From S012-135 sp964423785 (GTDB lineage: Bacteria; Desulfobacterota; Desulfobulbia; Desulfobulbales; S012-135): a stretch of 64,000 nt of DNA. The notes below the pieces were generated by a model. The model did not search any database and was not told the origin of the DNA. It saw nothing but the letters and a program-made list of their open reading frames with translations. Location of the stretch: assembly GCA_964423785.1 (NCBI GenBank), contig CAYRGZ010000001.1:21149-85148 (forward strand), in the 5' to 3' direction. The position numbers were made by a program, and so were the translations under genes. This document shows, one piece after another, positions 43,641 to 51,995 of this stretch (positions within the stretch are counted from its first letter, which is position 1; each line of letters starts with the position of its first letter).

Positions 43641-44585
43641 ATGAACCGGTTACGGTTGGCACTCATTGCCGGTGGTCGGTCCGGCGAGCGCGAAGTCTCC
43701 TTGGCCGGCGCCCGCGAGGTGGAACAGGCCCTCGATCCGGCCCGGTACGAGGTGCGGCGCTACGACCCGGCCACCGATCTCGCCCGCCTGGCGGCCGATG
43801 CGGATATGATCGACGTCGCCTTCATCCTGTTGCACGGCCCCCTGGGTGAGGACGGCACCATGCAGGGATTCCTCGATCTGTTGGGTATCCCGTACCAAGG
43901 GGCCGGGGTGCTGGGCAGCGCCTTGGCCATGGACAAGCAGGTGGCCAAGATTCTCTACCGGCAGGCGGGACTGCTGGTGCCGGACTGGCGCATGGTCAGC
44001 GATGCGGAGCCGGCCACCGTCGAGGCCCTGGTGGCGGAGTTCGGTCTGCCGCTCGTCATCAAGCCCAAGGCCCAGGGGTCGAGTCTCGGCATGAGCATTC
44101 CGCATACCGAGGCCGATTGCGCCGCCGGCCTGGCGGCGGCCCTGGCCTACGGCGGCGAGGTGATGGTGGAGCGCTTCGTGCGCGGCCGCGAGATCACCGG
44201 CGGCGTCATCGGCAACCGGGAACTCACCGCCCTGCCCCTGGTGGAGATCGTGCCGGGCGAGGAGTTCACGTTCTTCGACTATACCGCCAAGTACACGCCG
44301 GGTGCCAGCCGCGAGATCTGCCCGGCTCCCCTCGATGCCGATATCACCCGCCGGGCCCAGGCCATTGCCGTCGCCGCCCACCAGGCCCTGCACCTGCGGG
44401 GCTACAGCCGTACCGACATGATCGTCACCGACGAGGGCGACATCTACGTCCTGGAGACCAACACCATCCCCGGCATGACACCCACCAGTCTGCTACCCCA
44501 GGCGGCGGCCGCCGCCGGGCTGCCCTTCGCCGCTTTGCTCGACCGGTTGATCGAACTGGCGCTGGAGGATGGGGGGCAACGGTAG
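43641..44585 (+). CDS. ddl: D-alanine-D-alanine ligase
   Basis: A 314-aa ATP-grasp enzyme joining two D-Ala for peptidoglycan. IAGGRSGEREVSLAGA is the N-terminal Ddl signature, HGPLGEDGTMQGFLDLLGIPYQG the second substrate motif, and KPKAQGSSLGMS binds ATP. SRTDMIVTDEG and LETNTIPGMTPTSLLPQAA carry the metal ligands. It starts at ATG 43641 after GACGAGGAGGT; the longer ORF upstream has no support. It is convergent with serS, with 12 bp between. Confidence 0.95.
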   Translation: MNRLRLALIAGGRSGEREVSLAGAREVEQALDPARYEVRRYDPATDLARLAADADMIDVAFILLHGPLGEDGTMQGFLDLLGIPYQGAGVLGSALAMDKQVAKILYRQAGLLVPDWRMVSDAEPATVEALVAEFGLPLVIKPKAQGSSLGMSIPHTEADCAAGLAAALAYGGEVMVERFVRGREITGGVIGNRELTALPLVEIVPGEEFTFFDYTAKYTPGASREICPAPLDADITRRAQAIAVAAHQALHLRGYSRTDMIVTDEGDIYVLETNTIPGMTPTSLLPQAAAAAGLPFAALLDRLIELALEDGGQR

Positions 44586-44597
44586 ATCGGTTGCCAC

Positions 44598-45857
44598 TCA
44601 GCGCCGGAAGTACGGTTCGAGCGCCTTGGGCAGGGCGATGGAGCCGTCTTCCTGCTGGTAGTTTTCGAGGATGGCGGCCAGGGTGCGCCCCACCGCCAGC
44701 CCGGAACCGTTCAAGGTGTGGACCAGGCGGCTCTTTTTGCCCTCCTTCGGCCGGTAGCGGATGCCGCCGCGGCGGGCCTGGAAGTCGCCGAAGTTGGAGC
44801 AGGAGGAGATTTCCCGGTAGGTGTTCTGGGCTGGCATCCAGACCTCGATATCATACGTCTTGCGGGCCGAAAATCCGAGGTCGCCGGTGCACAGAACCAC
44901 CACCCGGTAGGGGAGTTCCAGGAGCTGCAGGATCTCTTCGGCGTCGGCGAGCAGGGATTCGAGTTCGGCGTCCGAGGTCTCCGGAGTGGTGAACTTGACC
45001 AGCTCCACCTTGTCGAACTGGTGTTGGCGGATGAGGCCGCGGGTATCCTTGCCGTAGGAACCTGCCTCGGACCGGAAGCAGGGGGTGTAGGCGGCGTACT
45101 TGATCGGCAGCTCTTTTTCTGGGATGGTCTCGTCCCGGTGCAGGTTGGTCACCGGCACCTCGGCGGTGGGAATGAGCCACAGGTCCCAGTCATCGATCTT
45201 GAACAGGTCCTCGGCGAACTTGGGGAGCTGGCCGGTGGCGGTCATGGTGGCGGTGTTGACAAGAAAGGGGGGTAGGACCTCGGTGTAGCCGTGTTTTTCG
45301 GTGTGGACGTCGAGCATGAAGTTGATGAGCGCCCGTTCGAGGCGGGCGGCGAAGCCGCGCAGCACGGCGAAGCGTGAGCCGGACAGCTTGGCGGCCCGTT
45401 CGAAGTCCAGGATGCCGAGAGCCTCGCCGAGTTCGTAGTGGTGGCGCGGGGTGAAGGAAAACTGCGGCGGCTCACCCCAGCGTTTGACCTCGACGTTGTC
45501 GGTATCGTCCTTGCCCACCGGGATCGAATCGTCGCACAGGTTGGGGATGGCCATGACGATGTCGCGCAACTTGGCCTCCACGCCGGTGAGTTCCTCTTCC
45601 AGGCTCTTGATCCGTTCCCCGACCTCGCGCATCTCGGCCATCAGGTCGTCGGCATCTTCGCCCGCCTTCTTGCGCCGGCCGATCTCGGCCGAGGCGGTCT
45701 TGCGGCGGTTGCGCAGCGTTTCGACCTCGGCGAGCAGAGCACGCCGCCGTTCGTCGATGGCGGCGAATTCGTCGAGCATTGCCGGATCGAGGCCGCGCAG
45801 CTGGGTTTTTTCTTTGACGAGATCGAAATTTTCCCTGATGAAACGCAGTTCGAGCAT
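44598..45857 (-). CDS. serS: Seryl-tRNA synthetase
   Basis: A 419-aa class II synthetase. The N-terminal coiled-coil tRNA-binding arm (about 25-105, rich in K/E/R) is followed by the catalytic core with motif 2 CFRSEAGSYGKDTRGLIRQHQF and motif 3 GSGLAVGRTLAAILENYQ. PTAEVPVTNLHRDE lines the serine site. Full length and normal start. Confidence 0.97.
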   Translation of the reverse strand: MLELRFIRENFDLVKEKTQLRGLDPAMLDEFAAIDERRRALLAEVETLRNRRKTASAEIGRRKKAGEDADDLMAEMREVGERIKSLEEELTGVEAKLRDIVMAIPNLCDDSIPVGKDDTDNVEVKRWGEPPQFSFTPRHHYELGEALGILDFERAAKLSGSRFAVLRGFAARLERALINFMLDVHTEKHGYTEVLPPFLVNTATMTATGQLPKFAEDLFKIDDWDLWLIPTAEVPVTNLHRDETIPEKELPIKYAAYTPCFRSEAGSYGKDTRGLIRQHQFDKVELVKFTTPETSDAELESLLADAEEILQLLELPYRVVVLCTGDLGFSARKTYDIEVWMPAQNTYREISSCSNFGDFQARRGGIRYRPKEGKKSRLVHTLNGSGLAVGRTLAAILENYQQEDGSIALPKALEPYFRR

Positions 45858-45997
45858 GGGTATACCTTAATCTAGCAGTTCACGGTTGAGTCACGTTCAG
45901 AATGCACCAACTGGCAACGGTCAACCGGCAACGGCTGACCGTCAACCGTTCTAGCATGGCCGCTCCCGGAACGCAAGGGGCTGGCCAGGAGGAGGGA

Positions 45998-46276
45998 ATG
46001 GCAAAAAAGACCGAAAAGCGACCCAAGGCGGTGGCCCTGGCCTACGAACCGGGCCGGCACCGGGCTCCGGTGGTGGTGGCCAAGGGCATGGGGGAGATCG
46101 CCGCCCGGATCATGGCCATCGCCCGGGAGCACGGCATTCCGATCCATGAGGATGCCGATCTGGTCGAGATCCTGAGCAAGCTCGACATTCATCGGGAAAT
46201 TCCGCCCGAGACCTATGTGGTGGTTGCCGAAATCCTCGCCTTCCTCTACCAGTCCAACGCCTCGTATGGCGATTGA
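45998..46276 (+). CDS. FlhB/EscU C-terminal-like protein (FlhX type)
   Basis: A 92-aa cytoplasmic protein equal to the FlhB C-terminal domain: PKAVALAYEPGRHRAPVVVAKGMGEIAARIMAIAREHGIPI. It lacks the NPTH autocleavage site and the membrane part, so it represents the post-cleavage fragment. Such orphan FlhB-C proteins (FlhX) can partly substitute for the cleaved domain in flagellar export. I start at MAKKTEKRPK because AGGAGG precedes it; an earlier in-frame ATG at 45956 is possible. It sits just before the flgFGAH operon. Confidence 0.85.
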   Translation: MAKKTEKRPKAVALAYEPGRHRAPVVVAKGMGEIAARIMAIAREHGIPIHEDADLVEILSKLDIHREIPPETYVVVAEILAFLYQSNASYGD

Positions 46277-46324
46277 CCGGCCGCCAACCAGCCGGTAAAA
46301 CCTGCCCGTCGACCGTCAAAATTG

Positions 46325-46425
46325 TACGACCCGGAAAACATTGCCGGCGGTCCAGGCCTGACACGATAATTCAACGACTTACGGGTGAACTCGATGGAAT
46401 CGTATGGTTGCGATTCCGTCAAAAA
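46325..46425 (+). repeat. Family 1 dispersed repeat, copy G
   Basis: Diverged at its 5' edge (TACGACCCGGAAAAC), with a clear core TCCAGGCCTGACACGATAAT and hairpin GATGGAATCG / CGATTCCGTC. It lies upstream of the sigma-54 promoter of flgF. Confidence 0.75.
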
Positions 46426-46506
46426 TTCCGACGGGATTGCCGACGCCTTTGCCTTCCTTGTTTCTTTATTCCTTTGATTCCAACATGTTGTGTTGATTTT
46501 TGTGCG

Positions 46507-46522
46507 TGGCACGGTGGTTGCT
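46507..46522 (+). promoter_or_regulatory. Sigma-54 promoter of the flgFGAH operon
   Basis: TGGCACGGTGGTTGCT: an exact TGGCAC-N5-TTGCT with GG and GC 10 bp apart. The expected start is near 46533, about 16 bp before the flgF ATG, which leaves a very short leader. Confidence 0.85.
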
Positions 46523-46548
46523 TCCTTGTTGTGGCAAGGAGAGCCGCC

Positions 46549-47280
46549 ATGTGGATTCAGAACCGTCTCGGCATGATCGAGGGGATCGAGGCCATGCGCG
46601 CCCAGGAGGAGCGCATGAACCAGATCGCCAACAACCTGGCCAACGTCGATACCGTCGGCTACAAGCGGGAAGAGGTCACCTTCTGGGAGATGCTCTTCGA
46701 CACCGCTGACCGTCGGCCTCGGGTGGGCAAGGCCCTGCGGGTGATCACCGATGGGCGGCAAGGGCCGACGGTCCACACCGGCAATCCCTTCGACCTGTTG
46801 ATCGACGGCGAGGGATTTTTTCGAGTGCAGACCCCCAACGGGGTCCGCTACACCCGGGCCGGCAATTTCACCACCGATGCCACCGGCCAGCTCGTCACCC
46901 AGGACGGTTACCCGGTGCTTGGAACCGCCGGCACCATTGTCGTCGGCCACCGGGATTTCACCGTCGATAGCAACGGCGATGTGCGCATTGACGGTGAGCT
47001 GGTCAACCGGCTGGAGGTAGTGGCCTTCGACGATCCGACCTCCCTGGAAAAGGAAGGAGGCAATCTCTTTCGGCCGGCCGCCGGGGGGGCCGCCGAACGT
47101 CCCGCCGCCGATTACCAGGTCATCCAAGGAGCCCTGGAGCAGTCCAACGTCAACACCGCCATCGAGATGACCGAGATGATCGACCTGCAGCGGGCCTACC
47201 AGGCCCAGCAGAAGGTCATCCACACTATCGACGAGATCGACGGCCTGGCGGTGAACCGGGTCGGCAAGCTCAATACCTAA
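46549..47280 (+). CDS. flgF: Flagellar proximal rod protein FlgF
   Basis: A 243-aa rod protein with the conserved N-terminal flagellar axial helix (QEERMNQIANNLANVDTVGYKRE) and C-terminal axial helix (EMTEMIDLQRAYQAQQKVIHTIDEID). It is shorter than FlgG, as expected for FlgF. It starts at MWIQNRLG after AAGGAGAG; the upstream in-frame extension crosses the promoter. First gene of flgF-flgG-flgA-flgH. Confidence 0.92.
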   Translation: MWIQNRLGMIEGIEAMRAQEERMNQIANNLANVDTVGYKREEVTFWEMLFDTADRRPRVGKALRVITDGRQGPTVHTGNPFDLLIDGEGFFRVQTPNGVRYTRAGNFTTDATGQLVTQDGYPVLGTAGTIVVGHRDFTVDSNGDVRIDGELVNRLEVVAFDDPTSLEKEGGNLFRPAAGGAAERPAADYQVIQGALEQSNVNTAIEMTEMIDLQRAYQAQQKVIHTIDEIDGLAVNRVGKLNT

Positions 47281-47291
47281 GGAGAGCAATC

Positions 47292-48074
47292 ATGATACGC
47301 GCCCTTTTTTCCGCCCGTACCGGCATGATCGGCCAGCAACTGCAGCTCGACACCATCTCGAACAACCTGGCCAACGTCAATACCACCGGGTTCAAGAAGT
47401 CCCGGGTTCAGTTCGAGGATCTATTTTATCAAAATGTCCGGGCCATGGGGGTGGAGACCGCCGGCGGCGGCCAGGTGCCCACCGGTTTGCAGGTCGGCAT
47501 GGGGACCCGGCCGGTATCGACCCAGAAGATCTTCACGCAAGGGGAATTCGTCCAGACCGGCAACGAACTCGACTGGGCCATCGAGGGACGCGGGTTCTTT
47601 CAGGTGGTGCGGGACGGCCGGGTCTATTACACCCGGGCCGGTTCGTTCAAGATCGACGGCAACGGCTACATCGTCACCGCCAACGGCGACCGTTTGCAGC
47701 CGGAGTTCACCGTACCGGCCGGTACGGTCAGCATCGACATCGATTCCGGCGGCCTGCTGACCGCCCTGGATGAGAACAACAATACTCTGGCCACGGCTCA
47801 GGTGACCCTGTTCGATTTCATCAATCCGGCCGGCCTCAAGGCGGTGGGCCACAACCTGTTCCTGGAGACCGACGCCTCCGGTGCTGCCGTGGAGGCCAAT
47901 CCCGGCACCGAGGGTCTGGGCACCATCGCCCAGCGGTTCCTCGAGACTTCTAACGTCGACGTGGCCGAGGAGATCGTCAACATGATCGTCACCCAGCGGG
48001 CCTTCGAGGTCAATTCCAAGGCGGTCACCACCGCCGATACCCTGCTGGAGATCGCCAACAACCTGGTGCGTTGA
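47292..48074 (+). CDS. flgG: Flagellar distal rod protein FlgG
   Basis: A 260-aa protein. MIRALFSARTGMIGQQLQLDTISNNLANVNTTGFKKSRVQFEDL is the FlgG hallmark, and the end EEIVNMIVTQRAFEVNSKAVTTADTLLEIANNLVR is the C-terminal axial helix. It forms the distal rod through the P and L rings. 11 bp after flgF, preceded by AAGGAGAG. Confidence 0.96.
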   Translation: MIRALFSARTGMIGQQLQLDTISNNLANVNTTGFKKSRVQFEDLFYQNVRAMGVETAGGGQVPTGLQVGMGTRPVSTQKIFTQGEFVQTGNELDWAIEGRGFFQVVRDGRVYYTRAGSFKIDGNGYIVTANGDRLQPEFTVPAGTVSIDIDSGGLLTALDENNNTLATAQVTLFDFINPAGLKAVGHNLFLETDASGAAVEANPGTEGLGTIAQRFLETSNVDVAEEIVNMIVTQRAFEVNSKAVTTADTLLEIANNLVR

Positions 48075-48076
48075 GT

Positions 48077-48784
48077 ATGGTACGGCGCTGGTCGTGGCTT
48101 GTGCTGTTGCTGGTGGTCGCCATGCCCGCCACGGGCGGTGCCCGACAACTCGGGCCGGAATATTTCCAGGATCTGTTTGCGGCCATCGTCCGTCAGTATC
48201 TGGTGGTGCCGGGGCTGGACCTGGAGGTGGCTAACGTCGTTGCCCGGCCGGCCGTCATGGAGGTGCCCGATGGCGTGCTCGGCTATCGGTTGGTATCGCC
48301 GGCCAAGGGACTGGAAGCCGGCCGCCGAAGTCTGGCGGTGGTGCTCACCGTCGATGGTCGGGATGTCGGTCCGGTGCGGCTGGTGGGGGATATCGGTCTC
48401 TACCGGCGGGTAGTCTGCCTCAAGCGGCGGCTGGCCCGCGGCACGGTGGTCGGGGGCGATGATCTCGTCATGGTGCGGAAGAATGTCGCGCTCCTGGGCG
48501 AAAACCCGGTCGTCCGGATCGAGGCCGCCAGCGGCCGCCGGTTGACCACCAGCCGACCGGCGGGGGCGGTGCTGTATGAATCCATGCTGGAGGAGCCGCC
48601 GCTCGTCCACCGGAACGATCGGGTGACCATCGTCGCCGATACCGGCCGGCTGCGGATAACGGTGCCGGGCCTGGTGCGGGCGCCGGGGCGCCGCGGCGCC
48701 TTGGTGCCGGTGAAGAATTTGATGAGCCGCAAGGTGATTCATGCCCGCGTGCGGGATGCCCATACCGTGGAGGTGGACCTGTGA
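48077..48784 (+). CDS. flgA: P-ring assembly chaperone FlgA
   Basis: A 235-aa periplasmic protein. The signal peptide is MVRRWSWLVLLLVVAMPATGG. The C-terminal SAF domain is recognisable in VCLKRRLARGTVVGGDDLVMVRKNV, SRPAGAVLYESMLEEPPLVHRND and ALVPVKNLMSRKVIHARV. FlgA binds FlgI during P-ring assembly. The start may instead be the TTG at 48071, which overlaps the flgG stop. Confidence 0.9.
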   Translation: MVRRWSWLVLLLVVAMPATGGARQLGPEYFQDLFAAIVRQYLVVPGLDLEVANVVARPAVMEVPDGVLGYRLVSPAKGLEAGRRSLAVVLTVDGRDVGPVRLVGDIGLYRRVVCLKRRLARGTVVGGDDLVMVRKNVALLGENPVVRIEAASGRRLTTSRPAGAVLYESMLEEPPLVHRNDRVTIVADTGRLRITVPGLVRAPGRRGALVPVKNLMSRKVIHARVRDAHTVEVDL

Positions 48785-49512
48785 AGACGAAGACCACGTT
48801 CGTTGGCGGTATGACCGGTTTCGTCCTTGTCGCCCTCATGCTGCCGCTCCTTGCCGGTTGCATTGGCGGCGCCGGCGGGGGGCAACCGGTGGCGGCGGCG
48901 ATCCCGGAACGGGTGGCGTTGCCCGCCCCGCCGAAGGCACCGGTACCGGCCCGGGAGGGTACCATCTTCCGGCTCGACCAATCCGATCTCTACCAGGATC
49001 ACCGGGCCCGCCGGGTGGGGGATATCCTGATGGTCAAGATCGTCGAGACGGCCAGTGGGTCCAAGAAGGCGACCACCAAGACCAAGCGTGAATCGAAGCT
49101 CTCCGGCGGCATCGCCTCCCTGTTCGGCTTTGAAACCTGGCTCAAGAACCACAACGCCAATTTCACTCCTTCTTCCACCAGCCTCAGCACCAATTTCAAG
49201 AATGAATTCGACGGGTCCGGCGAGACCAAGCGTGACAGCACGGTGACGGCGACCATCTCGGTTCGGGTGGTGGACACCACGCCGCAAGGCAACCTGGTGA
49301 TCCGCGGTATCCGAGAGATCCGCCTCAACAACGAAACCCAGCACATCATTCTTTCGGGACTGGTGCGGCCCGAAGATATTGCGCCGGACAACTCCATCCT
49401 CTCCACCCACATCGCCGATGCCCGTATCGACTATGCCGGCACCGGTACCGTCTCCGACCGGCAGCGACCGGGCTGGCTGGCCCGCGGCCTCGATCTCATC
49501 TGGCCCTTTTGA
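48781..49512 (+). CDS. flgH: Flagellar L-ring lipoprotein FlgH
   Basis: A 243-aa outer-membrane L-ring subunit. The signal ends in lipobox LLAG-C (about residue 22). The conserved FRLDQSDLYQDHRARRVGDILMVKI and RVVDTTPQGNLVIRGIREI then SGLVRPEDIAPDNSI are all present. GTG start overlapping the flgA stop (GTGA). Last gene of the operon. Confidence 0.95.
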   Translation: MKTKTTFVGGMTGFVLVALMLPLLAGCIGGAGGGQPVAAAIPERVALPAPPKAPVPAREGTIFRLDQSDLYQDHRARRVGDILMVKIVETASGSKKATTKTKRESKLSGGIASLFGFETWLKNHNANFTPSSTSLSTNFKNEFDGSGETKRDSTVTATISVRVVDTTPQGNLVIRGIREIRLNNETQHIILSGLVRPEDIAPDNSILSTHIADARIDYAGTGTVSDRQRPGWLARGLDLIWPF

Positions 49513-49574
49513 GGCGTTTCCTCAAGAGGGTTGACGGGGGGAAATTTGTCGCAACACCTCGCCCCGTAAGGATG

Positions 49575-49683
49575 GTAAGAGACCGCAGGGTGCCGCAGAT
49601 ACGCGAAAGAGGGCTGTTCGCTATAGTAAACCTATGCGGACTGCCCGATGACAAAGTAGATGCGGTGCCCTGCGATCTCTTAC
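49575..49683 (+). repeat. Family 2 structured element, copy 1
   Basis: 109-bp imperfect inverted repeat. Outer arms GTAAGAGACCGCAGGG / CCCTGCGATCTCTTAC, then GTGCCGCA opposite TGCGGTGC (pairing through U.G), an internal loop with GATACGCGAAAGA facing GATGACAAAGTAGA, and an inner stem GGGCTGTTCGC / GCGGACTGCCC. A conserved 5' flank GCAACACCTCG precedes both copies. It lies between flgH and flgI. Confidence 0.75.
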
Positions 49684-49727
49684 CCCGGCAAAATCTTCCC
49701 GGTTGACCTAGGCCGGATTTGCCGGTG

Positions 49728-49753
49728 GCCGGCGTGCTGGTCGCCGGCGTTTT
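49728..49753 (+). terminator. Probable terminator of flgFGAH
   Basis: GCCGGCG, 7-base loop, CGCCGGC, then GTTTT. The seven-bp GC stem with four T is downstream of flgH and upstream of the next sigma-54 promoter, so it separates the two transcription units. Confidence 0.6.
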
Positions 49754-49814
49754 GTATCTGATTGAAATAGAAGAGAAAAGCAGAAGCAGCGATTGCCCGG
49801 CCGCGGTGATTTCT

Positions 49815-49830
49815 TGGCACCGCTCTTGCT
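49815..49830 (+). promoter_or_regulatory. Sigma-54 promoter of the flgI-flgL operon
   Basis: TGGCACCGCTCTTGCT: TGGCAC-N5-TTGCT with GG and GC 10 bp apart. The expected start is near 49841, giving a 5' leader of about 300 nt that contains the two tandem family 1 repeats before flgI. Confidence 0.8.
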
Positions 49831-49914
49831 CATGAAGAGAAGCAGACAAGAAATGCTGGTCCAGGAGATCCGGTCGGCGGAACCGGCATGGTTTTGTGGC
49901 AAGCAACGAAAGAT

Positions 49915-50018
49915 GATGGACCCGTAAAAACTCGCAGTCGGTGCAGGCCTGACACGGTAATTCAACGGGTTACACACGGTGAACTCGATGGAATCGCACT
50001 TTTTGCGATTCCATCAAA
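49915..50018 (+). repeat. Family 1 dispersed repeat, copy H
   Basis: Near-consensus copy: GATGGACCCGTAAAAACTC start, GTGCAGGCCTGACACGGTAAT core, perfect hairpin GATGGAATCGCA / TGCGATTCCATC. It abuts copy I with no gap. Confidence 0.9.
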
Positions 50019-50123
50019 GATGTACAACTCGTAAAAAGTTGCAGTCGGCCCAGGCCTGGCGATAATTCAATAGGTTACACACCGCGAACTCGATGGAATC
50101 GCACTTTTTGCGATTCCATCAAA
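50019..50123 (+). repeat. Family 1 dispersed repeat, copy I
   Basis: Exact head-to-tail neighbour of copy H. GATGTACAACTCGTAAAAAG start, core shortened by a small deletion (CAGGCCTGGCGATAATTCAA), perfect terminal hairpin. It ends 16 bp before the flgI start codon, so it forms the last part of the leader. Confidence 0.9.
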
Positions 50124-50139
50124 GATCGGGGGGACGACG

Positions 50140-51192
50140 ATGACACGATGGCAGCGGTGGCTGATGGTGGCCATTCTCATTCTGGCGAGCGGCCAGCCGG
50201 CCTTCGGGGTGCGGCTCAAGGATCTGGCCCGGGTCAGTGGCGTGCGGACCAACCAGCTGGTCGGCTACGGCCTGGTGGTGGGGCTCGATGGCACGGGAGA
50301 CGGCAAGCAGGCGGCCTTCACCAACCAGAGCCTGGTCAACGTCCTCACCAATCTCGGCATCAAGGTGAACAAGGAGGACGTCAACGTCAAGAACGTGGCC
50401 AGCGTGATGATCACGGCCCAGTTGCCTCCCTTTGCCAAGGTGGGGCAGACCATCGACGTGGTGCTCTCCTCGATGGGAGATGCCTCCTCCCTCAAGGGCG
50501 GTACCCTGATCCCCACGCCCCTGAAAGGGCTCGACGGCCGCGTCTACGCCATGGCCCAGGGGCCGGTGAGCATCGGCGGCTTCGAGATTCCGGGCCAGAC
50601 CGCCGGCCGCCAGCGGAACCATCTCACCGTGGCCCGGATCCCGAACGGCGCCACGGTGGAACGCGAGGTGCCACTCGCCATCACCGGCCGTGACCGGTTT
50701 TCCTTGAGCCTGACGAAAGCGGATTTCACCACCGCCCGGCGGGTGGTGCAGGCGGTCAACGACTATCTGGGCGGCGTGTTCGCCCGGGCGGTGGACGGCG
50801 GCACCGTGGAGGTGACCGTGCCCGAATCGTACCGGGGGGACGAGGTGGCGTTGCTGGCCGCCATCGAGAATCTCGATGTGACGCCCGACGGCGTAGCCCG
50901 GGTGGTGCTGGACGAACGGACCGGCACGGTGGTCATGGGCGGGGAAGTGACGGTGGAGCCCATTGCCCTTGCCCACGGCGACTTGAGCCTGCAGATCGCC
51001 AAGTTGCCGGCGGAAATCCGTGACCAGGCGGGCGCCGACGGCGGCCGGCTGGTCAATCTGCCCGGAGCCACCACCCTTGGCGAGGTGGTGCGGGCGCTGA
51101 ACGCCATGGGAGTGGCTCCCCGTGACCTGATCGCCATCCTGCAGGCGGTCAAGGCGGCCGGTGCCCTGCATGCCGAATTGGAGATCATGTGA
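50140..51192 (+). CDS. flgI: Flagellar P-ring protein FlgI
   Basis: A 350-aa periplasmic ring protein. The signal peptide is MTRWQRWLMVAILILASGQPAFG. Conserved blocks VRLKDLARVSGVRTNQLVGYGLVVGLDGTGD, VKNVASVMITAQLPPFAKVGQ and TIDVVLSSMGDASSLKGGTL follow, and the C-terminal ATTLGEVVRALNAMGVAPRDLIAILQA. It has a leader containing family 1 repeats H and I. Confidence 0.97.
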   Translation: MTRWQRWLMVAILILASGQPAFGVRLKDLARVSGVRTNQLVGYGLVVGLDGTGDGKQAAFTNQSLVNVLTNLGIKVNKEDVNVKNVASVMITAQLPPFAKVGQTIDVVLSSMGDASSLKGGTLIPTPLKGLDGRVYAMAQGPVSIGGFEIPGQTAGRQRNHLTVARIPNGATVEREVPLAITGRDRFSLSLTKADFTTARRVVQAVNDYLGGVFARAVDGGTVEVTVPESYRGDEVALLAAIENLDVTPDGVARVVLDERTGTVVMGGEVTVEPIALAHGDLSLQIAKLPAEIRDQAGADGGRLVNLPGATTLGEVVRALNAMGVAPRDLIAILQAVKAAGALHAELEIM

Positions 51193-51491
51193 TGCGGATC
51201 GACACCCTGACACCTCAGTTCAAGCCCGGCCCCGCCGATGCCGATAAACAAAATGATGGGCGGCTGCTACAGGCCTGCCGGGATTTCGAGGGGTTGCTCC
51301 TCGAGCAGATGCTTGCCTCCATGCGCCGGAGCGTGCCGAAAAGCGGCCTGTTCGGCGACAGTCCGGCAAGCGAGATCTACGAATCGATGCGCGACGAACA
51401 GCTCGCGAGAGACTTGGCCGCCCGGGGCGGCCTGGGGTTTGCCGACGCGCTTTATCACCAGTTGTCCCGGCCCGACAAGTCGGGTCGTTGA
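51192..51491 (+). CDS. flgJ: FlgJ-type rod-binding protein (no muramidase domain)
   Basis: A 99-aa protein corresponding to the N-terminal rod-capping half of FlgJ: DGRLLQACRDFEGLLLEQMLASMRRS then SEIYESMRDEQLARDLAARGGLGFADALYHQL. The C-terminal peptidoglycan hydrolase domain of enterobacterial FlgJ is absent, which is usual outside Gammaproteobacteria. Start overlaps the flgI stop (TGATG). Confidence 0.9.
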   Translation: MRIDTLTPQFKPGPADADKQNDGRLLQACRDFEGLLLEQMLASMRRSVPKSGLFGDSPASEIYESMRDEQLARDLAARGGLGFADALYHQLSRPDKSGR

Positions 51492-51502
51492 CAGGAGGTC
51501 CC

Positions 51503-51991
51503 ATGCAAGCGAAACAGCTCGACTCCCTTTTTGCCCTCCTGGATCGTCAGCTGCAGCTGGCCGACGCCCTCCTGCATCTTCTCGACCGGGAACAACATGT
51601 GCTGCTTGCCGCCGACGTCGAGGGTATCGCCGCGGTCAGTCGGGAAAAAACGCGTCTGGTGGAAGAAATCGGCGGCCTCGATCGGCGGCTTGCCGAACTG
51701 CTGGACAGCGCCGACCGGACCGACGGTCAGACGACCATCGACCTTTCCTCCCTCGCCGACCGTCTTTCGGATGATGCAGCCGCTTGCCGCCTGCGTTCCT
51801 ACCGGGACCGGTTGCGGGCCAAGCGGGGGCGGATCCGGGACGCCAACGCGATCAACCAGCGGTTGGTCTCCGAGACCCTGGCGTTTTTGAACGACGCGGT
51901 GGATCTGTTGGTCGGCGGCGGCTCCGGTTATCCGGTCCGGTCCGGCCGCCGGCCGCACAAGGGGCCGGCGTTCATTTCGCGGGAGGTGTGA
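51503..51991 (+). CDS. flgN: Flagellar export chaperone FlgN
   Basis: A 162-aa helical protein: LDSLFALLDRQLQLADALLHLLDREQHVLLAADVEGIAAVSREKTRLVEEI. These are the paired helices of FlgN, which delivers FlgK and FlgL to the export gate. Starts at MQAKQLD after AGGAGGT. Placed directly before its clients flgK and flgL. Confidence 0.88.
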   Translation: MQAKQLDSLFALLDRQLQLADALLHLLDREQHVLLAADVEGIAAVSREKTRLVEEIGGLDRRLAELLDSADRTDGQTTIDLSSLADRLSDDAAACRLRSYRDRLRAKRGRIRDANAINQRLVSETLAFLNDAVDLLVGGGSGYPVRSGRRPHKGPAFISREV

Positions 51992-51995
51992 CCTC

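Larger units (their letters stand above)
49513..49914. other. Regulatory gap between flgH and flgI
   Basis: Over 400 bp without a gene before the tandem repeats H and I. It contains family 2 copy 1, a GC-rich hairpin with a short T run and a sigma-54 promoter. No supported coding sequence. Confidence 0.7.

Noticed and set aside
49575..49683. Family 2 as a hammerhead or c-di-GMP riboswitch
   Set aside because: GAAA and GATGA strings are present, but in the wrong order and context for a hammerhead core, and the conserved GEMM loops are not there.
49832..49927. 31-codon ORF starting MKRSRQEMLVQEI upstream of flgI
   Set aside because: Its ATG lies before the predicted transcription start of the sigma-54 promoter, it has no ribosome site, and it runs into repeat H.
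49990..50018. Family 1 terminal hairpin as an intrinsic terminator
   Set aside because: The stem is AT-rich and followed by AAA rather than a T run, and several copies lie in 5' leaders of genes that must be transcribed through.
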